DNA of 64,000 nucleotides from Phyllostachys edulis (lineage: Eukaryota; Streptophyta; Magnoliopsida; Poales; Poaceae), in contig CM070561.1 of the NCBI GenBank assembly GCA_036346405.1, positions 31,538,838-31,602,837 on the forward strand, in the 5' to 3' direction. A program made the position numbers and the translations under genes. Under the pieces are notes generated by a model, which saw nothing but the letters and a program-made list of their open reading frames with translations, did no database searches and was not told the origin of the DNA. This document shows, piece after piece, positions 43,537 through 56,448 of this stretch. Every line of letters starts with the position of its first letter. Position 1 is the stretch's first letter.

Positions 43537-44927
43537 TCACGTGGGTCTCATTCCCATCTCCTTTGATGCAATTTCAATCACATTCCGTGATAGACCCTTT
43601 GTAAAGGGATCTACCAGATTTTTAGTCGTTTGGATATAATCCACAGCTATCACTCCAGAGTTTCTCAATTTTCTAACAGACATCAACCGCCTTTTCACAC
43701 GTCTTGAGGGTTTCATATTATCATGTGCGCTTGTCACCTTTATCATAACTGTTTGGTTATTACAGTACATAAGGATAGCTAGAATTGGTTTTTCAACCAC
43801 CGGTAAATCTATCAAGAGTTCTCACAACCATTCTACCTCAACAGTGGTTGTGTCTAATGCTGTGAGTTCTGTCTCATGGTTGACCTTGTTAATATGGTCT
43901 ATTTGCAAGACCTCCATGAGACAGCAACACTGTCTAGAGTGAATACATATCCACTCATAGCTTTTATCTCATCAGCATCAGAAATTCAATTGGAATCACT
44001 ATATCCTTAAAGTACACCAGGATACCCAGTATAGTGAATTCCGTAACTCATTGTACCTTTCAAATAGTGATGTCAGTATGAGTAGCACTAGCCAAGTACA
44101 TGAGTGAACCAATAATATGAGAGTACCTCAATTGATCCTTTCATAGTCTTCGATTCTTTCGAAGTATTAGACTAGGATCTTAGGGTGTTAGAGATGGTTT
44201 GCTTTCTATATAGCCAAAACGGCTCAAGACCTTTTCCACATAATGGGAATGCAACAGGGTAACACTATTCTCATCCTTGATCAACTTGATGTTTAAAATA
44301 ACACCAGCCTCTCCCAGATCTTTCATGTTAAAACTTTGGGATAAAAATGACTTAACCTCATTAATCACATCAATGTTTGTCCCAAAGATAAGTATGTCAT
44401 CAATATACAAACATAATATTGCTCCTTTACCCCCACCATAGTGGTAGTATACATATCTCCCGCAGATGTCAAAGTTCTATCGAATTTCTCATGCCATTGC
44501 TTAGGTGCCTATTTGAGGCCGTATAAAGATTTCAATAACTTACAGACATTGCCCTCTTGTCTAGGTACTACAAATCTATCAGGTTGATCTATGTAAATTT
44601 TCTCGTCCAACTCTCCATTGAGGAAAGCTGTCTTTACGTCCATTTGATGGACAATAAGACCATGTGGGGCAGCCAAAGATAATAGTACTCAAATAGTGGT
44701 TAATCTGGCAACATGTGAGTATGTATCAAAGAAATCATCACCTTCTTTTTTTTAGTATAACCTTTAGTCACAAGCTGAGCATTGTACTTTTTGATTGTAC
44801 CATCAGGCCTAAGCTTCTTCTTGATCACCCACTTTCATCCAACTAGCTTACAACCAAATGGACAATCGGTGACTTCCCAAGTTCTGTTAGCGATAATGGA
44901 ACCTATTTCACTACGAACCACATCCTT
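43537..44927 (-). pseudogene. copia reverse transcriptase and RNase H, broken
   Basis: RT pieces in order: KWVIKKKLRPDGTIKKYNAQ (about 44830), VHQMDVKTAFLNGELDEKIY and VCKLLKSLYGLK (44660-44520), then the catalytic MYIDDILIFGTN box at 44410-44375 and FNMKDLGEAG. RNase H remnants (43815-43537) read MYCNNQTVMIKVTSAHDNMK, RKLRNSGVIAVDYIQTTKNL and VDPFTKGLSRNVIE. The usual start of that strand has Asp in CDN; here it is CNN. Several stops and frame changes. Confidence 0.85.
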
Positions 44928-46227
44928 CTAGTACTCTGCATCAGGAGATGCATATGCCTCTGAAATAGATTTAGGAACATCATCCACAAGGTACACAATG
45001 AAGTCATCACCAAAAGATTTTGCAATCTTTTGTCTCTTGCTCCTTTGAGGAGCTACAACACTATCATCCTCCTCATAAACATGTTCATGTGTTTGTTCAA
45101 TATACTCAATTGGAGCGGTAGGTTCAGGAGTTAACTCATTTGCTTGACTAGAAGAGCTATGTGAATTCTTTATAGGGAATATATTTTCAAAGAAAATAGC
45201 ATATCGGGATTCCATTATCATATTGATTGGTATGTCATATATCCCGGATTGAACTACTAGAAACCTATAGTCTGTACTATGATGAGTATACCCTAGACAA
45301 ACACAATCCACTATTTTAGGTCTAAGTTTGCGCTTTTTAGTTATTGGAACATTGACTTCGCCAAGCACCCCCCAAGTGCGCAAATACGAGAGTAATAGTT
45401 TTCTCCCTTTCTAACCTTCGTACAGAGTTACCTCACTATTTTTAGTGGGGACTCTATTCAGGACATGACATGCAGTCAACACAGTCTCTCCTCACCATGC
45501 CTTAGACATACCTACAGTATGTAACATGGCATTCACCAAGTCAGTCAAGGTGCGATTCTTTCGGCAACCCCATTGGATTGGTGCCAATAGGGAGGTGTCA
45601 TTTCATAGATAATATATACCATGTTCCACAGAAAATTGATTGAACTCATTAGAAAAATACCCCACCACAATCAGACCTAATTCTATTAATCTTTCTATCT
45701 AATTAATTCTCAACCTCAGCTTTCTAAGTTTTAAAGTAGTCTAATTCCTCATCCTTTGTTTTCAACAAATACACATAGCAATATTTAGTGGCATCATCAA
45801 TTAAAGTCATGAAATATCTTTTCCCTCCTTTTGTCAATATACCATTCATCTCACACAACTCTAGATGTATGAGTTCCAATTTTACCGAATTTCTTTCCTC
45901 CACAGCCTTGTGAGGCTTTTGAGGTTGCTTCGCTTGCACACAAATTTGGCATTTGGAACCTTTGACTATGGAAAATTTTGAAATTAAATTTAAACTAGGA
46001 AGCCGAGATATACAACCAAAATTTATATGACATAAACGTGAATGCCACACATTGGCCTCATCACCATTTGTAGAGTCATAAATATGATTCACAACCTTAT
46101 TACAAAAATCTGAAAGGGAAAAACGGAACAAGCCACCGCATTCATAGCCTTTTCCAATAAAGAGTCCAAATTTTGACACGACATAAAAGGGAGCCGCTAA
46201 CGAGATTCTTATTTTTTTGTAGGGCAT
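44928..46227 (-). pseudogene. copia integrase, broken
   Basis: 46227-45724 is open: pre-integrase VWHSRLCHINFGCISRL and CQICVQAKQPQKPHK form the zinc finger; LELCEMNG then GGKRYFMTLIDDATKYCYVY gives the first catalytic region, though the family usually has D-L/S-C where ELC stands. After stops, RIRSDCGG, NRTLTDLVNAMLHTVGMSKA and the C-terminal region 45383-44928 (RTWGVLGEVNVP, KIVDCVCLGYTHHSTDYRFL) follow. Not functional. Confidence 0.85.
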
Positions 46228-47282
46228 GTCAGACGCTCTTCAAGCTGCCATGATCTTTCCCAAGTGAACTTCAGATCTACCGTGCCAACACCAAGAAGAG
46301 AAGCATGTGACCCATTCCCCATTATGACGGAAGAACCACGTGCGACCTGGTAAAAGAAACATAGATGCATAAGCGCATAGATGAATATTAGCCCCAGTGT
46401 CAATCCACCAATCAGTAGATTGACATGCCGAAAAGACACTAGGTAAATTACCATACCCAGATGCTTCGGCCTCGCCAATATTCATCTATGCGCTTATGCA
46501 ATAGATGATTTTTCTTGTCCATCCGTTTGCGGTATTTCTTAGCCCAATGACTAGTCTTGCCACAAACAAAGCAAGTAATATCCTTTATGTTCACTTTCTT
46601 CTTACTGTTGTTGGTCCTTTTAAAGTTGGTGGTCGAAACAATATTGCCTTTCCCTTTGTCAATATGTTGTATGATGTTCGCTCTAGACTGTCCCTCTTGT
46701 ACCATTGGTATCACATCCTTTGCCCGAGTCTTCTCTTCAATATCAAGACTAGCAACCAAATCCTCGACATAAATATTTTGCCTCTTGTGTTTCAGAGATG
46801 TGGCAAAATTCCTCCAAGTTGAAGGCAATTTGGCAATAATGCCCTAGCCACAAATTTGTCACGCAATTGACAACCAAGGTGGGCAAGTTCCCTCACAACG
46901 AATTGTAGTTTATGAGCCTGCTCGACTACAGAATGGTTATCAACCATTTTATGATCATGATATTGCTCCATGACATACAATTCATGTACTGCATCTGAGG
47001 CAACGAACTTGTGTTCGAGTGCATGCCACAGATCCACAACGTTCTTCATGTGCACACATCACAAAGCTAGTTAGACAACAGGCTTAGAATGCACCCAACA
47101 AATATTGTTGTAGCAGTGTCGTACTCTCTTTGTTATGCAACAATACGAGGTCTTGCAGGACGTGGTATCACGACCCAAAATACATTCATAGTCAAGAGCC
47201 ACAATTTGACCCTTGTCTGCCATCTCTTGAAATTAACACTAGTGAATTCCTCTGGTTTCATTGCCTTGGCAAAACCAGCCAT
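46209..47282 (-). pseudogene. copia gag and protease, broken
   Basis: Gag starts MAGFAKAMKPEEFTSVNFKR at 47282, continues MKNVVDLWHALEHKFVASDA (47055-46900) and NFATSLKHKRQNIYVEDLVA, and has a zinc knuckle CFVCGKTSHWAKKYRKR in which the last Cys is replaced by Tyr. The protease starts with WWIDTGANIHLC, catalytic D-T-G intact (about 46405). Then HLGKIMAA frames diverge. At least three frame breaks. Confidence 0.87.
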
Positions 47283-47561
47283 CACAAAGTGTCTATCAGG
47301 TTTTTGGATTGTTAGGTATATGCGCACTTTTGTGGTTATTATAATTTCTAAAACAATAATTGAATCAATAACAGTATATATACTAGGCATATTTGGGACT
47401 ATGAATAATAACATGATCATCAACTCAAATATATCTATCTCATATATATGCACTAACAAGACAAAGCCTATAAAAAGAACGCTAATAACAGAAGTAAGTA
47501 TCAACATCATGACATGACAAATATCTAGGAAGCAAGGCCTAGCCATATCAAATGATATCAC

Positions 47562-47599
47562 TGCGACTTACGGAGAATCGCTCTGACAAAGGTTGTGGT
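47562..47599 (-). repeat. 3' end of the interrupted copia 5' LTR
   Basis: Matches 42226-42262 (CTTACGGAGAATCGCTCTGA against CTTACAGAGAATCGCTCTGA). The match stops exactly where the solo LTR TGTTGGAC begins at 47600. Confidence 0.85.
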
Positions 47600-50500
47600 T
47601 GTTGGACTGAAAAGGCGACTAGAGGGGGGGGGGTGAATAGGAGCACGATCACTTTTTCATCTTGATCAGATTCAATACTAATTTTACTCCAATAGCTATG
47701 AAAGCTATGAAGATCAATCTACAAGCACAGTGGAAGACTTGTATTGAACCCAAACAAAACCCTGAAGCAAATAGACCTAGATTACTAAAGATTCAGAGTT
47801 GGGCGGTCTGACCTCTCACCAGGGGTGGTCTGACCGGTCACCATGGGCAGTCTAACCGCTAGATACATGGCGGTCTGACCTCTAGGTCAATGAACAGTAA
47901 AAACAGCCCGAACTCAAAATCACAAATTGGTCTAACTTTTGATCCGCAACTCCAAACTTCACGAAACTTGAAACATACCTTCTTTAGGATGTCAGGAACC
48001 TATTTCAATCAACGATCGTGAAGATCATTGCCAAAGTTCCAACATTTTTTCCGTTTTAGTGAAGGTTGCTTCAAAACCGAGTCAAAACCAAAATGTGATC
48101 CAAACACTTTCTCGTGGGTGATTGATGATCAAGATGATCCTAGATGTATTCCCACATGTCATAGTAATCTGGATCCAGGGCAGAAACCAAGGGAAAAATG
48201 TCGGACCTGGGAGTAACACCCCAAATCCTCTGTGCATTTCTGAACTAGTCCCATGATCAGTAGCTAGTTCACACAGTAAATAGATATGGTAGCATCCATA
48301 AATCACACAACTTTGTTAATAATCAACATAGTTTATTACAAGAAAGGCTTACAAGCCAACAATGAACAAACATAGCGGAAGACGAAGAAGACATGGTAGA
48401 GTCCAGCTGATCTGCCATAGGGATTGACTGGGGTAGCGGCCTAGTCGTCGAGATCCACACTGGTAGTGAAGTCCTTCTCCTCTGAAATTTATTTGCATCA
48501 AGTAAGGATGAGCCTAACTTCCATGCTCGCAAGTTACACCCAATAACAGATTATAATGCATGCAAGGATATATCAAAGGAAGGCTTATTGGTTGAATTTG
48601 CATAAAGCAATGTTTCTTTTCAAATATCCATACTAAGTTCCAAATCAGTTATTCTATAACTAAAATTCATTTTATAAATTCTCAAGTTTTATAGTCAGAT
48701 AACATTCACACAAGAATGGTGAAGGATATCCTCCTATCACATGGCTTCCTGCCCAATTTCTCATTTGCATAAACCATTTGATAAAGTCTTTTGAAAACAA
48801 AATCAAAGTCTAACTTTGAGTGGCAAATGCTAAACATGTCCATGACCGTGGACACGACTATTCGAATAGTTTTACACTCTGCAGAGGTTGTACAGCTTTA
48901 CCCACATGACATGAATTTTCTAGTTTGTTTGGCATTCGTCGATACCACCGCTCACTACCTTAGATAAGCAGTCTAGAGCACGTGTCAAGGCCTTTACAAT
49001 GCTTCATCCCACCATAGCCCCACCTCGCTAAGGTTTCACTTCCATTGGACTGACCATCCTCCGGAAGCCCCCTCTTGCACCAGGTGGGAATAAAAGTAGG
49101 TCATAATAGACGCCCACGCAACCGGATGGCACGACCATGGTGAAACGTTGCAAATTAGTTAGCTAGGTCCTTCCCACTCAGGACATGTGGTAGTACGGTG
49201 GAGTTTAGCAAAAGCGGCTCTCAGGCCAGTCCTTAACTGACTTGGGCGACTTCCAATAAAAACCCTGGGCCTCAACTTTGACCAGGTTGAGCCTGTGCAT
49301 AAACCTGCACCTACCAACCATCCATTTCGCCCAAGTACAAACCAACTTTTCCTTTTTGCTTTTCAAAATCATTTACAAAATCTTTCATGACAAACCAATG
49401 CCATAGACTTTTAAACAACATTTGATTTTTGGCTGAAAGTTCCCAAATTGAATAATTTTGGGTCTAAGCATCGCTAAGCATAATTTTTCTCAAAATGTTC
49501 TAGTTCATACTATCGCATAAACTAGATTTTTATCTAGGGTGACAAGGTATGAGGGATTAATGTCCAAGACTTGTCAAGTACGAGATCAGTATGTAAACCA
49601 TCAGTATTGTGATAATCCAATCTCCAGGAATTATAAAATCCTATACTCCAATATCAATTAGTCCAATCTACACCATATAAGTCTATTTCCATGATTCAAC
49701 TTCAATCGATCCAACATTTAACTATACTCTAATTCTATAATCCGATATCCATCAATCCATTATTCCTTAATAAACTATTTCTACTAATTCAACAACAATC
49801 CAATGACTATATAATCCTATAATAATTTTTTAGATAATATGATATCCAATAACAATCTATTTCGAATCCAACATCAACAATTCAAGATTTGACTATAGTA
49901 TCTATATATCATCCAATCTTTATTAATCCAACATCAACAATAATCTACTTCTAAAATTCGATATCCAATAATTATTTATTTCTATAATCCAATCATAATA
50001 ATCATGTAATCCTAGAATCCAATCTCCAATATTTATATAATCCAATAATTCAACATCCCACAATTACTTCTACAATCCAATACCCAACTACCATATATAT
50101 CTAAAAATCTAACATCCAACAATTATTCAATCCTAATCATCCAACAATCAACAATTGTATCATTCTATAATCAATTTCCAAGATTAATGCCTTCCTATAA
50201 TCCAACATCAATCTTGTATTGCTATAATTCAAATATAAGGTATCTCCAACAATAATGTATTCTTATAATCTAGTCTTTTCAATTTCTAACTCCTGAATGT
50301 ATCACAATCAGAAAGATTCTTCATACTGTCTGTCTTGATAATAAAGGGCTATATATTGGAATTGGTAATAACTATAAAGCTTAAAACAGTATTTAAATTA
50401 CATTGAATAGAAATAAGCATGCAATAATAATTTAAAACATAATTTAAATAATTTTAAATACTGGGCTCAAATATGATCAAATGTATAACTTGCCTTGCTT

Positions 50501-53500
50501 GATTAGTTGCTCTCAAACGGCGTTAAAATCTGACTCTCCGAAGTCGTCGAAATCTATACGCGAAAATAAGCCAAATTCAAATAAAGATTCAAATAAACTC
50601 CAAATTAAATAATTTTGGTTTAGTTAGCTAGATCTTGAATTTATATGAATTTAAAATTTTGAATCGACGAAATTGGAGTTCGTATGAAGGAGAACGAACC
50701 CCGGGAAGTTTGGAAATCACATGAAATGATGAAATTGGAATTTCTTGGAATTTCAGAATTATTCTTCTAAAGAAAAGGCTTTACTGCGTCATGTTGACAT
50801 CAGCGGCCATTTTTCTTTCCAGATAAGGAAAGTGCCACATCAGCGACACATGGGATGCCACATAAGCGGACCCGTGAGCAAGGGGGTGACATGGCGATGA
50901 CGTGGCAATGACGTGGCGGTGCCAAGTTGGCAAAAACTGGCGGCGGCTTCGGCGTCGAGCTCGCCGGCGAAAGGGGCTCCGACGAGGGGTGTGGGTGGTA
51001 CCAACGTGACGAGCGCGACTCACTGAGTCCGGGGCTTACCAAGAAAGCGAGAGGGCGAGGCGAAGAGGTCATCGGCGACGCGTTTTGGCGGCAGTGTGGT
51101 TCGTTCGTCGGTGAAGGAGATGCTCTGGTGATCCTCGAAATGAAAGGGTGTGCGTACCGTGTTCGCGGCGATGTCGCGAAGCTGGAGGTGTGGATGAAGG
51201 GAGCGGAGCGGGCATGTCGGCGGCAAAATCGAAGGTTGAAGAAGCTTTGGCCATCGGTGATAAACTTCAAAATTCGGGCGCTACGGAGCGAGAGGGGCTA
51301 AATGGATGGTGGGAGTTGGTTGAGTGGAGAAATGCGAAGGTGGTGCTCCCTTTTATAGGCCAAGGCGAGGCCGGGAGGAGGAGATCGTTGCGGAGGTCGC
51401 GGCGGCCGTTACACGATTTCGGCGATTAAGTGCATTAAAACGGGAGTTTTTGGCCGGAATGGGGGCGGCGAAGTAAAGGGGTTTAAATGCGCTTGAATCG
51501 GGGAAGTAAATGGGAGAGAATCATGGCAGGGATGACGCTTCAAGCGCACGACAATGGTGGCTGTGGCTCAGCGCGAGGAGGAAGACGGGGAAAGGAAGAA
51601 GACGTGTGCGGGCCCTACTGGCAACGACAGAAAAGAAGGAAAGGAGCGGGGCGCGTTTCAGCCGTTTGATTTTGATCGGACGGTCCAAATTGCTTGGGAA
51701 TGTTCGGACCGCTCCGAATGGCAAACAAGATCTGGCCGTCCAATTTAGATCGGACAGTCCAAACTCGTTGGGACGTTCGGACCGAGCGAACGTGCAATCA
51801 AGATCGGCCATTCGATTTTGATCCAACGACTGAAAGGTTTGGAGATGGATACACGCGGGCGAATTGGGCCGAGCGGGCCACGCGCGCGGGGAGAATAGGA
51901 TTGGGCTGAGGAGGTTTCAGCCCAAGGACTGTGGAGGATTTTTAAAGGGTTTAGCAATTGATTTAATTCAGTTAATTCAAATAGGCTTTAGAAAATAGCA
52001 AATAAAATTCAAAAATCCTAGAAAATTTCACAGAAATTCTCTAAGACATTTTGGAGTTAAATAAAATATTTCCAACTTATAGTTGGTAATAGTTTTTGCA
52101 CATAATTTATTTTGGCTTTAAAATAATTAGGAAAAGCTTTTAAAATTCTAGAAATTAATTAAATTATTATTTTTCACTTTAAATTTAATAAAATCCCAGA
52201 AAACTCCATAAATTTTCTTTTTTACTTTAAAACCAAGAAATTAAATAATTTATTATTATTATTATTTCTTTTAACAAAGAAAACTCTTTTAAATTACAAA
52301 TAGTCAAGAAAAATCTTCGACAACTAGAAAATCCAATAAAATAATATCTTTATTTATTTTTATTTTGGTAATGTAACTTTGGGATGTTACAAAAACAACG
52401 AATCAAAGAAAGCCCCAAAATCACAAAATAGAGAGCAAGAACACAAAGAAACCTTGCTTGGATTGATTTGATATTGATGTTGGTTTACCGCCACTCCATC
52501 TAGGAGGACAAAGACTCAACACATGAGCATACAATCAATGCAACTCTCTAGAACCCTAACTTATGAAAGGGTTGAGGAGGTGCTGGCCAGCACCCTCCCC
52601 TATTTATAGTGGAGGCTAGCTTCAAGAAAGAAAACCCTAATGGGCACCCGTTAAGCCCATACACAAATTGGTTTCACTTACGCACGTATTTTAAAGCGTT
52701 GTCTTCATCTCCTCTTGACCTAAACTACTTCTCCTTGCGCCGTCTTGCGCTGCGAGTTAGCAAAAGGTCACCAAGACGGTATTTAGGTGAAGTTACCAAA
52801 ATACCCCTTCTGGATCCTCTCCGAAGACCGAGTCCAATCTTCATGAAGCAATTCCATGCTTCGCCATGTGTAGGTTGATCAACGGCTCTCTTCATGGTGG
52901 CAAGTCTCTCCCATCTGGCTCCCACCGAAACCACCATGGCACTTGCACCGACCCCCGCGCCACTTGATCCAACCCGTCGCACCGAACTACCCGTTCGGTC
53001 ATCCTTGTCCATTTTGCGCCATGCTTGAATCCACTGGCTTCACCTGGCAACCTCAATCGTTCTAAACCTCAGCTCTCCAAGCCTAGTCCCGATCATCCTC
53101 ACCGTTGATCGTCGTTGACCTCCAAGCAACCTGCATAACAATAGACCAAGAAATCGTTTCCGGGAATAAGTTGTTCGCAACTTGACCCACGTTAGTCAAA
53201 ACAAGCATCATGCAACACATATGCACTGAAACCCATGAACTTGACATAATCAAATAATCATCGTCGCCAAGATGGCCGACGAATAAGTCAGAACCGGTTA
53301 GACCACCACCAATTGGCCGGTCTGACCGCCACTTATTGGCCGGTCTGACCACCCAGTAGGGACTTAGCCAAAATTTCTCCCTAGAAATCCGAAACCTATT
53401 GAAATTTTCAAACGAATAGAACTTTTGACTCGAAACTCCAAAAATTATGAGACCAAGTGTAGGAGAATCACCTTTCTTGCCTACACCCTCTATTTTTGGC

Positions 53501-53779
53501 CCAGCTCCAAACTCAAAAATCTATTATGGCCGGTCAGACCGCCGCCCATTGGCCGGTCTGACCGCCAGCCACTTTGCCTGAGGCCTAGCCGGTCTGACCA
53601 CCAGTTTGGCCGGTCTAACCGCCACATAAGCCGATCTGACCGCTACTGCTCACGGCTCGACCACTGAGACTCGACAAGATTTGAACTTCGTCGAAAACGA
53701 GTGTTTCGACAAACCTTCAACGCCATTGCCAATTGTATCATCATCCTAAGATCGTGAGCATATCCCCATAATATCCACA
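47600..53779 (-). repeat. SIRE-like copia solo LTR (about 2.0 kb), itself interrupted
   Basis: On the minus strand it starts TGTGGATATTATGGGG at 53779, has a TATA box CTATAAATAGG near 52600, and ends ...CCTCTAGTCGCCTTTTCAGT-CCAACA at 47600. The CTATTCACCCCCC...CTCTAGTCG word near the end is typical of SIRE-type LTRs and recurs in the LTR at 58712. Flanks GTGGT (47595-47599) and GCGGT (53780-53784) are the 5-bp duplication with one change. GGCCGGTCTGACC words are repeated in 53280-53640. Interrupted by 48199-52391. Confidence 0.85.
48199..52391 (-). repeat. 4.2-kb gypsy-type solo LTR
   Basis: On the minus strand it starts TGTAACATCCCAAAGTTAC at 52391 and ends GGGGTGTTACTCCCAGGTCC-GACA at 48199. 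A TATA box CTATAAAAGGGAGC lies at about 51358-51345. Flanks AAAAA (48194-48198) and AAAAC (52392-52396) agree in four of five bases. No PBS, polypurine tract or gag/pol is present, only Pro-rich GC-rich frames (50780-51830) and a long AT-rich tract built of AATCCAATATCCAA-like words (49600-50330). Large LTRs with such ends occur in rice gypsy families. Confidence 0.75.
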
Positions 53780-53784
53780 GCGGT

Positions 53785-54292
53785 AGAGTCTGATGCGAAG
53801 AAGACGACGATAGAGGATGATGGAGAAGGAGGAAGCCGTGAGTAGTCGCGCAAACGCTTCCCAAAAACCTGATTCGCCTCAACCAGTATAGGATCACGAG
53901 GGACGCTGGCTTCAGAGACACTAGGTTGCGCGGCACAGAGGAAACGGGCAACAAGACGATATTGATTCTGATTTTAGCAATAACTCTGTATGAAATGCAG
54001 TTAAAGCACGCCATAAAAATCCCATTGAAATAGTGTATTCAGTTTCTAATTCATATGCATGGTTTTGAGGTACAAAAAGAAGCTACATCTCCACAGCCAA
54101 CCAGACATGAAATCGTTGGACCATTCACGTGCACTTCACGCGTGCGATGGCGAGGCGGGCGAGCGTGCGCGTGTGTTCTTTTTTTGCTTGCTTCAACTAA
54201 ACTTTCCATCTTCCACCGTACATGAGTGGGCCTTTGTGATTTTCCTAGGATTTAATTAGAATATTGAATGGGTCATGCCCAAAACTCCAACA
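53785..54292 (-). repeat. 5' portion of the interrupted copia 5' LTR
   Basis: Starts TGTTGGAGTTTTGGGC at 54292 on the minus strand and aligns with 42263-42985, but lacks two blocks, one of which holds the TATA box of the sister LTR. Confidence 0.85.
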
Positions 54293-54966
54293 CTTAAGAA
54301 TATAATAATTCTCGCAATGTCTCAAGGCGGGTCAATCCAGCACTTTGTTCTACAACACATATCTATATTATTGACTTGATATCTCATATCCATGGTCCGT
54401 GAAACATGATCATCAATCAATACATATGTTAATCCATAAATCATAAGTGTCTCACATAATGACATAAGGTCAGATATGTTTAGAATGACATCATAAACAT
54501 AAATAGAGAGTTTTACAAACAAGTCACGTACATGTCAATCAATATAAATGATATTTCATTCAACAGACAAAATAACAGATTATTCTAAAGTTCATAAATA
54601 TAGAAATGATACAATCATCTCTATAAATACATCTAGGACGTATCACTGACACGATGAAATGTAGCTTTCAACTAGTACTCCTCAAATATTTGCTTGTGCC
54701 ATGCTTCACATGGCATATGGAATAGTCTAATAGTCAGCTGCTGCTGCTGCTACTCCGCAACACTCCTGAGTTGACTTTCATCTTATATTCCTCAGGCTAG
54801 ATTCAGAGTACCAAGTGCCATGTTCTTGGCCAACCACTTGTTCCCTGCAGATTGCAAGCAGGTGGCATTATGATCAATTCTGATCCCACTAATCTGAAAA
54901 GATAACCTTCTTTTTCTCTACTTTCTTGCTGTTATTACTTAGTGAGACTTAAGTCCCTAGTAGAGC
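54293..54966. other. unassigned AT-rich stretch
   Basis: No gene recognised. It could contain 3' internal sequence of another retroelement, but no LTR or tract joins it clearly to the LTR at 54292. A (GCT)n-like run at about 54739-54751. Confidence 0.35.
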
Positions 54967-54971
54967 AGTAT

Positions 54972-55529
54972 TGTTGAAACCAAATCGAAGAAGACTAGTA
55001 AAAACATGTGAATATACCGGAGATCACACACACGCACGCTAACACATAGACGCACGCATGCGAACAGGAGAGACGAGGAAGTTTTGCCACTGGAAAGCTT
55101 GCTACGACGCTTTCTACTTGACTACTTTTTTATACTGGATTACATGCAACCAAGGGCTAACAAACTAGCTATCAACTACTAGCTAGCAGATCACGTGCAA
55201 CCAAGGGCTAACAAACTAACTACCAACTACTAACTAATAGATCACGTGCACTCACGTACTAACAAACTAACAAACTCTCAACCTCACGACTAACAAAAAA
55301 AAAAAACTCACGTACTGACCGTGAGCAACAAACTCAATGTACTGACACGTCAACTTGGACATGCATACAACTGCGGCAAGCGGACACGACTTCGTCTTGC
55401 GTTGCACGTAGACAGACTCAGCGATCATGTTGGACTCGGCTTCAACTTAGCTCACGCGCTCATGACCGGAGATGGTGACATAATTCAAACACGTCTCGGA
55501 CTCACTCTGTTATAAGATTAATTCTAACA
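54972..55529 (-). repeat. 558-bp solo LTR (copia-like)
   Basis: On the minus strand it starts TGTTAGAATTAATCTTAT at 55529 and ends GGTTTCAACA at 54972. TATA-like AGTATAAAAAAG at about 55137-55126. Flanks AGTAT (54967-54971) and AGCAT (55530-55534) are a 5-bp duplication with one change. Contains a near-perfect 51-bp tandem duplication beginning GCAACCAAGGGCTAACAAAC (about 55146 and 55197). Confidence 0.82.
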
Positions 55530-56009
55530 AGCATTTCAGGGGCACCGGAGTTGAGGCTGTATTGCCTAAACTGGAACTGGCTCTGACTCTGTGAAGTTGT
55601 GTGATGCATGATCAATTAGGCTTGTTTCTGTCTGGCCAGTGGCAAGATAGCATTTGGACAGGAGAGGAAAGTGCTCAGGATAAAGAAAACAGAACAAAGT
55701 TGTTTATAATAACGAAGATTCTTTTTTGGACAGGATTATGTAAACAAGAGTTGGCAAAATTTTCGTATCTTCCCTGAGAAATCTCTTAATGTTGTTGAAA
55801 CTTGAAGTGTATGTGTAATGTGTTTCTCATGTTAAGCTAGATTTTTCTTCAATCCATTTACGACAACAATTAAAAAAAAAAGAAAATAAAGTAAAGTCCA
55901 GGAACAAGCAACATCTTTTGCTCGAAGAAATGAACTGGCTGTGCTTTGCACGATACGCAATATAAAACAATGCATGTAAGACTCCAAAAACCAGTTGCGA
56001 ACTCGTTTG

Positions 56010-56070
56010 GTATTGCGGTGTTATGATAATCTCGTTAGTATTGCGGTGTTATGATAATCTTGTTAGTGTA
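56010..56070. repeat. 28-bp tandem duplication
   Basis: GGTATTGCGGTGTTATGATA followed by ATCTCGTTAGT occurs twice in tandem with one change. Confidence 0.85.
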
Positions 56071-56174
56071 ACCACTTTCAGATATTTGGTATTTGGCTAC
56101 CTTCTTTTTCTTAAAATGTTGCAAACAAAGATTGTTGAGTTCCAAATAAGAGAAGAAGTACCATCACGTTGACC

Positions 56175-56448
56175 GGAGAGGATACATATAAGCCTAGGTT
56201 TTCTAAACGAGCTAAGTACCCGTCCAACATACTAAACAGTGACACGACAAGAAGTTATCTAACACAAGATTTCATTATAATACTCCACAGAAGAAGATAA
56301 TCAAAGAACAAGAGACACAAATTACAATCGACTGGAGAGGATACATATAAGCCTAGGTTTTATAAACGAACTAAGTACCCGTCCAACGTACTAAACAGTG
56401 ACACGACAACAAGTTATCTAACACAAGATTTCATTATAATACTCCATA
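56175..56448. repeat. two 115-bp direct repeats
   Basis: The block starting GGAGAGGATACATATAAGCC at 56175 recurs at 56334 with about five differences and ends ATTTCATTATAATACTCCA in both. The 45 bases between them are AAGAA-rich. Confidence 0.88.

Larger units (their letters stand above)
42226..54292 (-). mobile_element. Ty1/copia retrotransposon with interrupted 5' LTR
   Basis: Minus-strand order from high to low: 5' LTR (54292-53785 and 47599-47562, split by nested solo LTRs), gag, protease, integrase, RT, RNase H, polypurine tract, 3' LTR (42985-42226). The integrase-before-RT order defines copia. All genes are frameshifted. Without the nested DNA the element is about 5.9 kb. Confidence 0.88.

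Noticed and set aside
47089..47517. 142-codon plus ORF opposite copia gag
   Set aside because: Antisense shadow of the gag and leader sequence; the same shadow appears in the duplicate copy at 41753.
50800..51830. Several overlapping ORFs of 60-156 codons, Pro/Ser/Arg-rich
   Set aside because: They lie in the GC-rich part of a solo LTR, overlap in many frames and show no domain; treated as composition effects.
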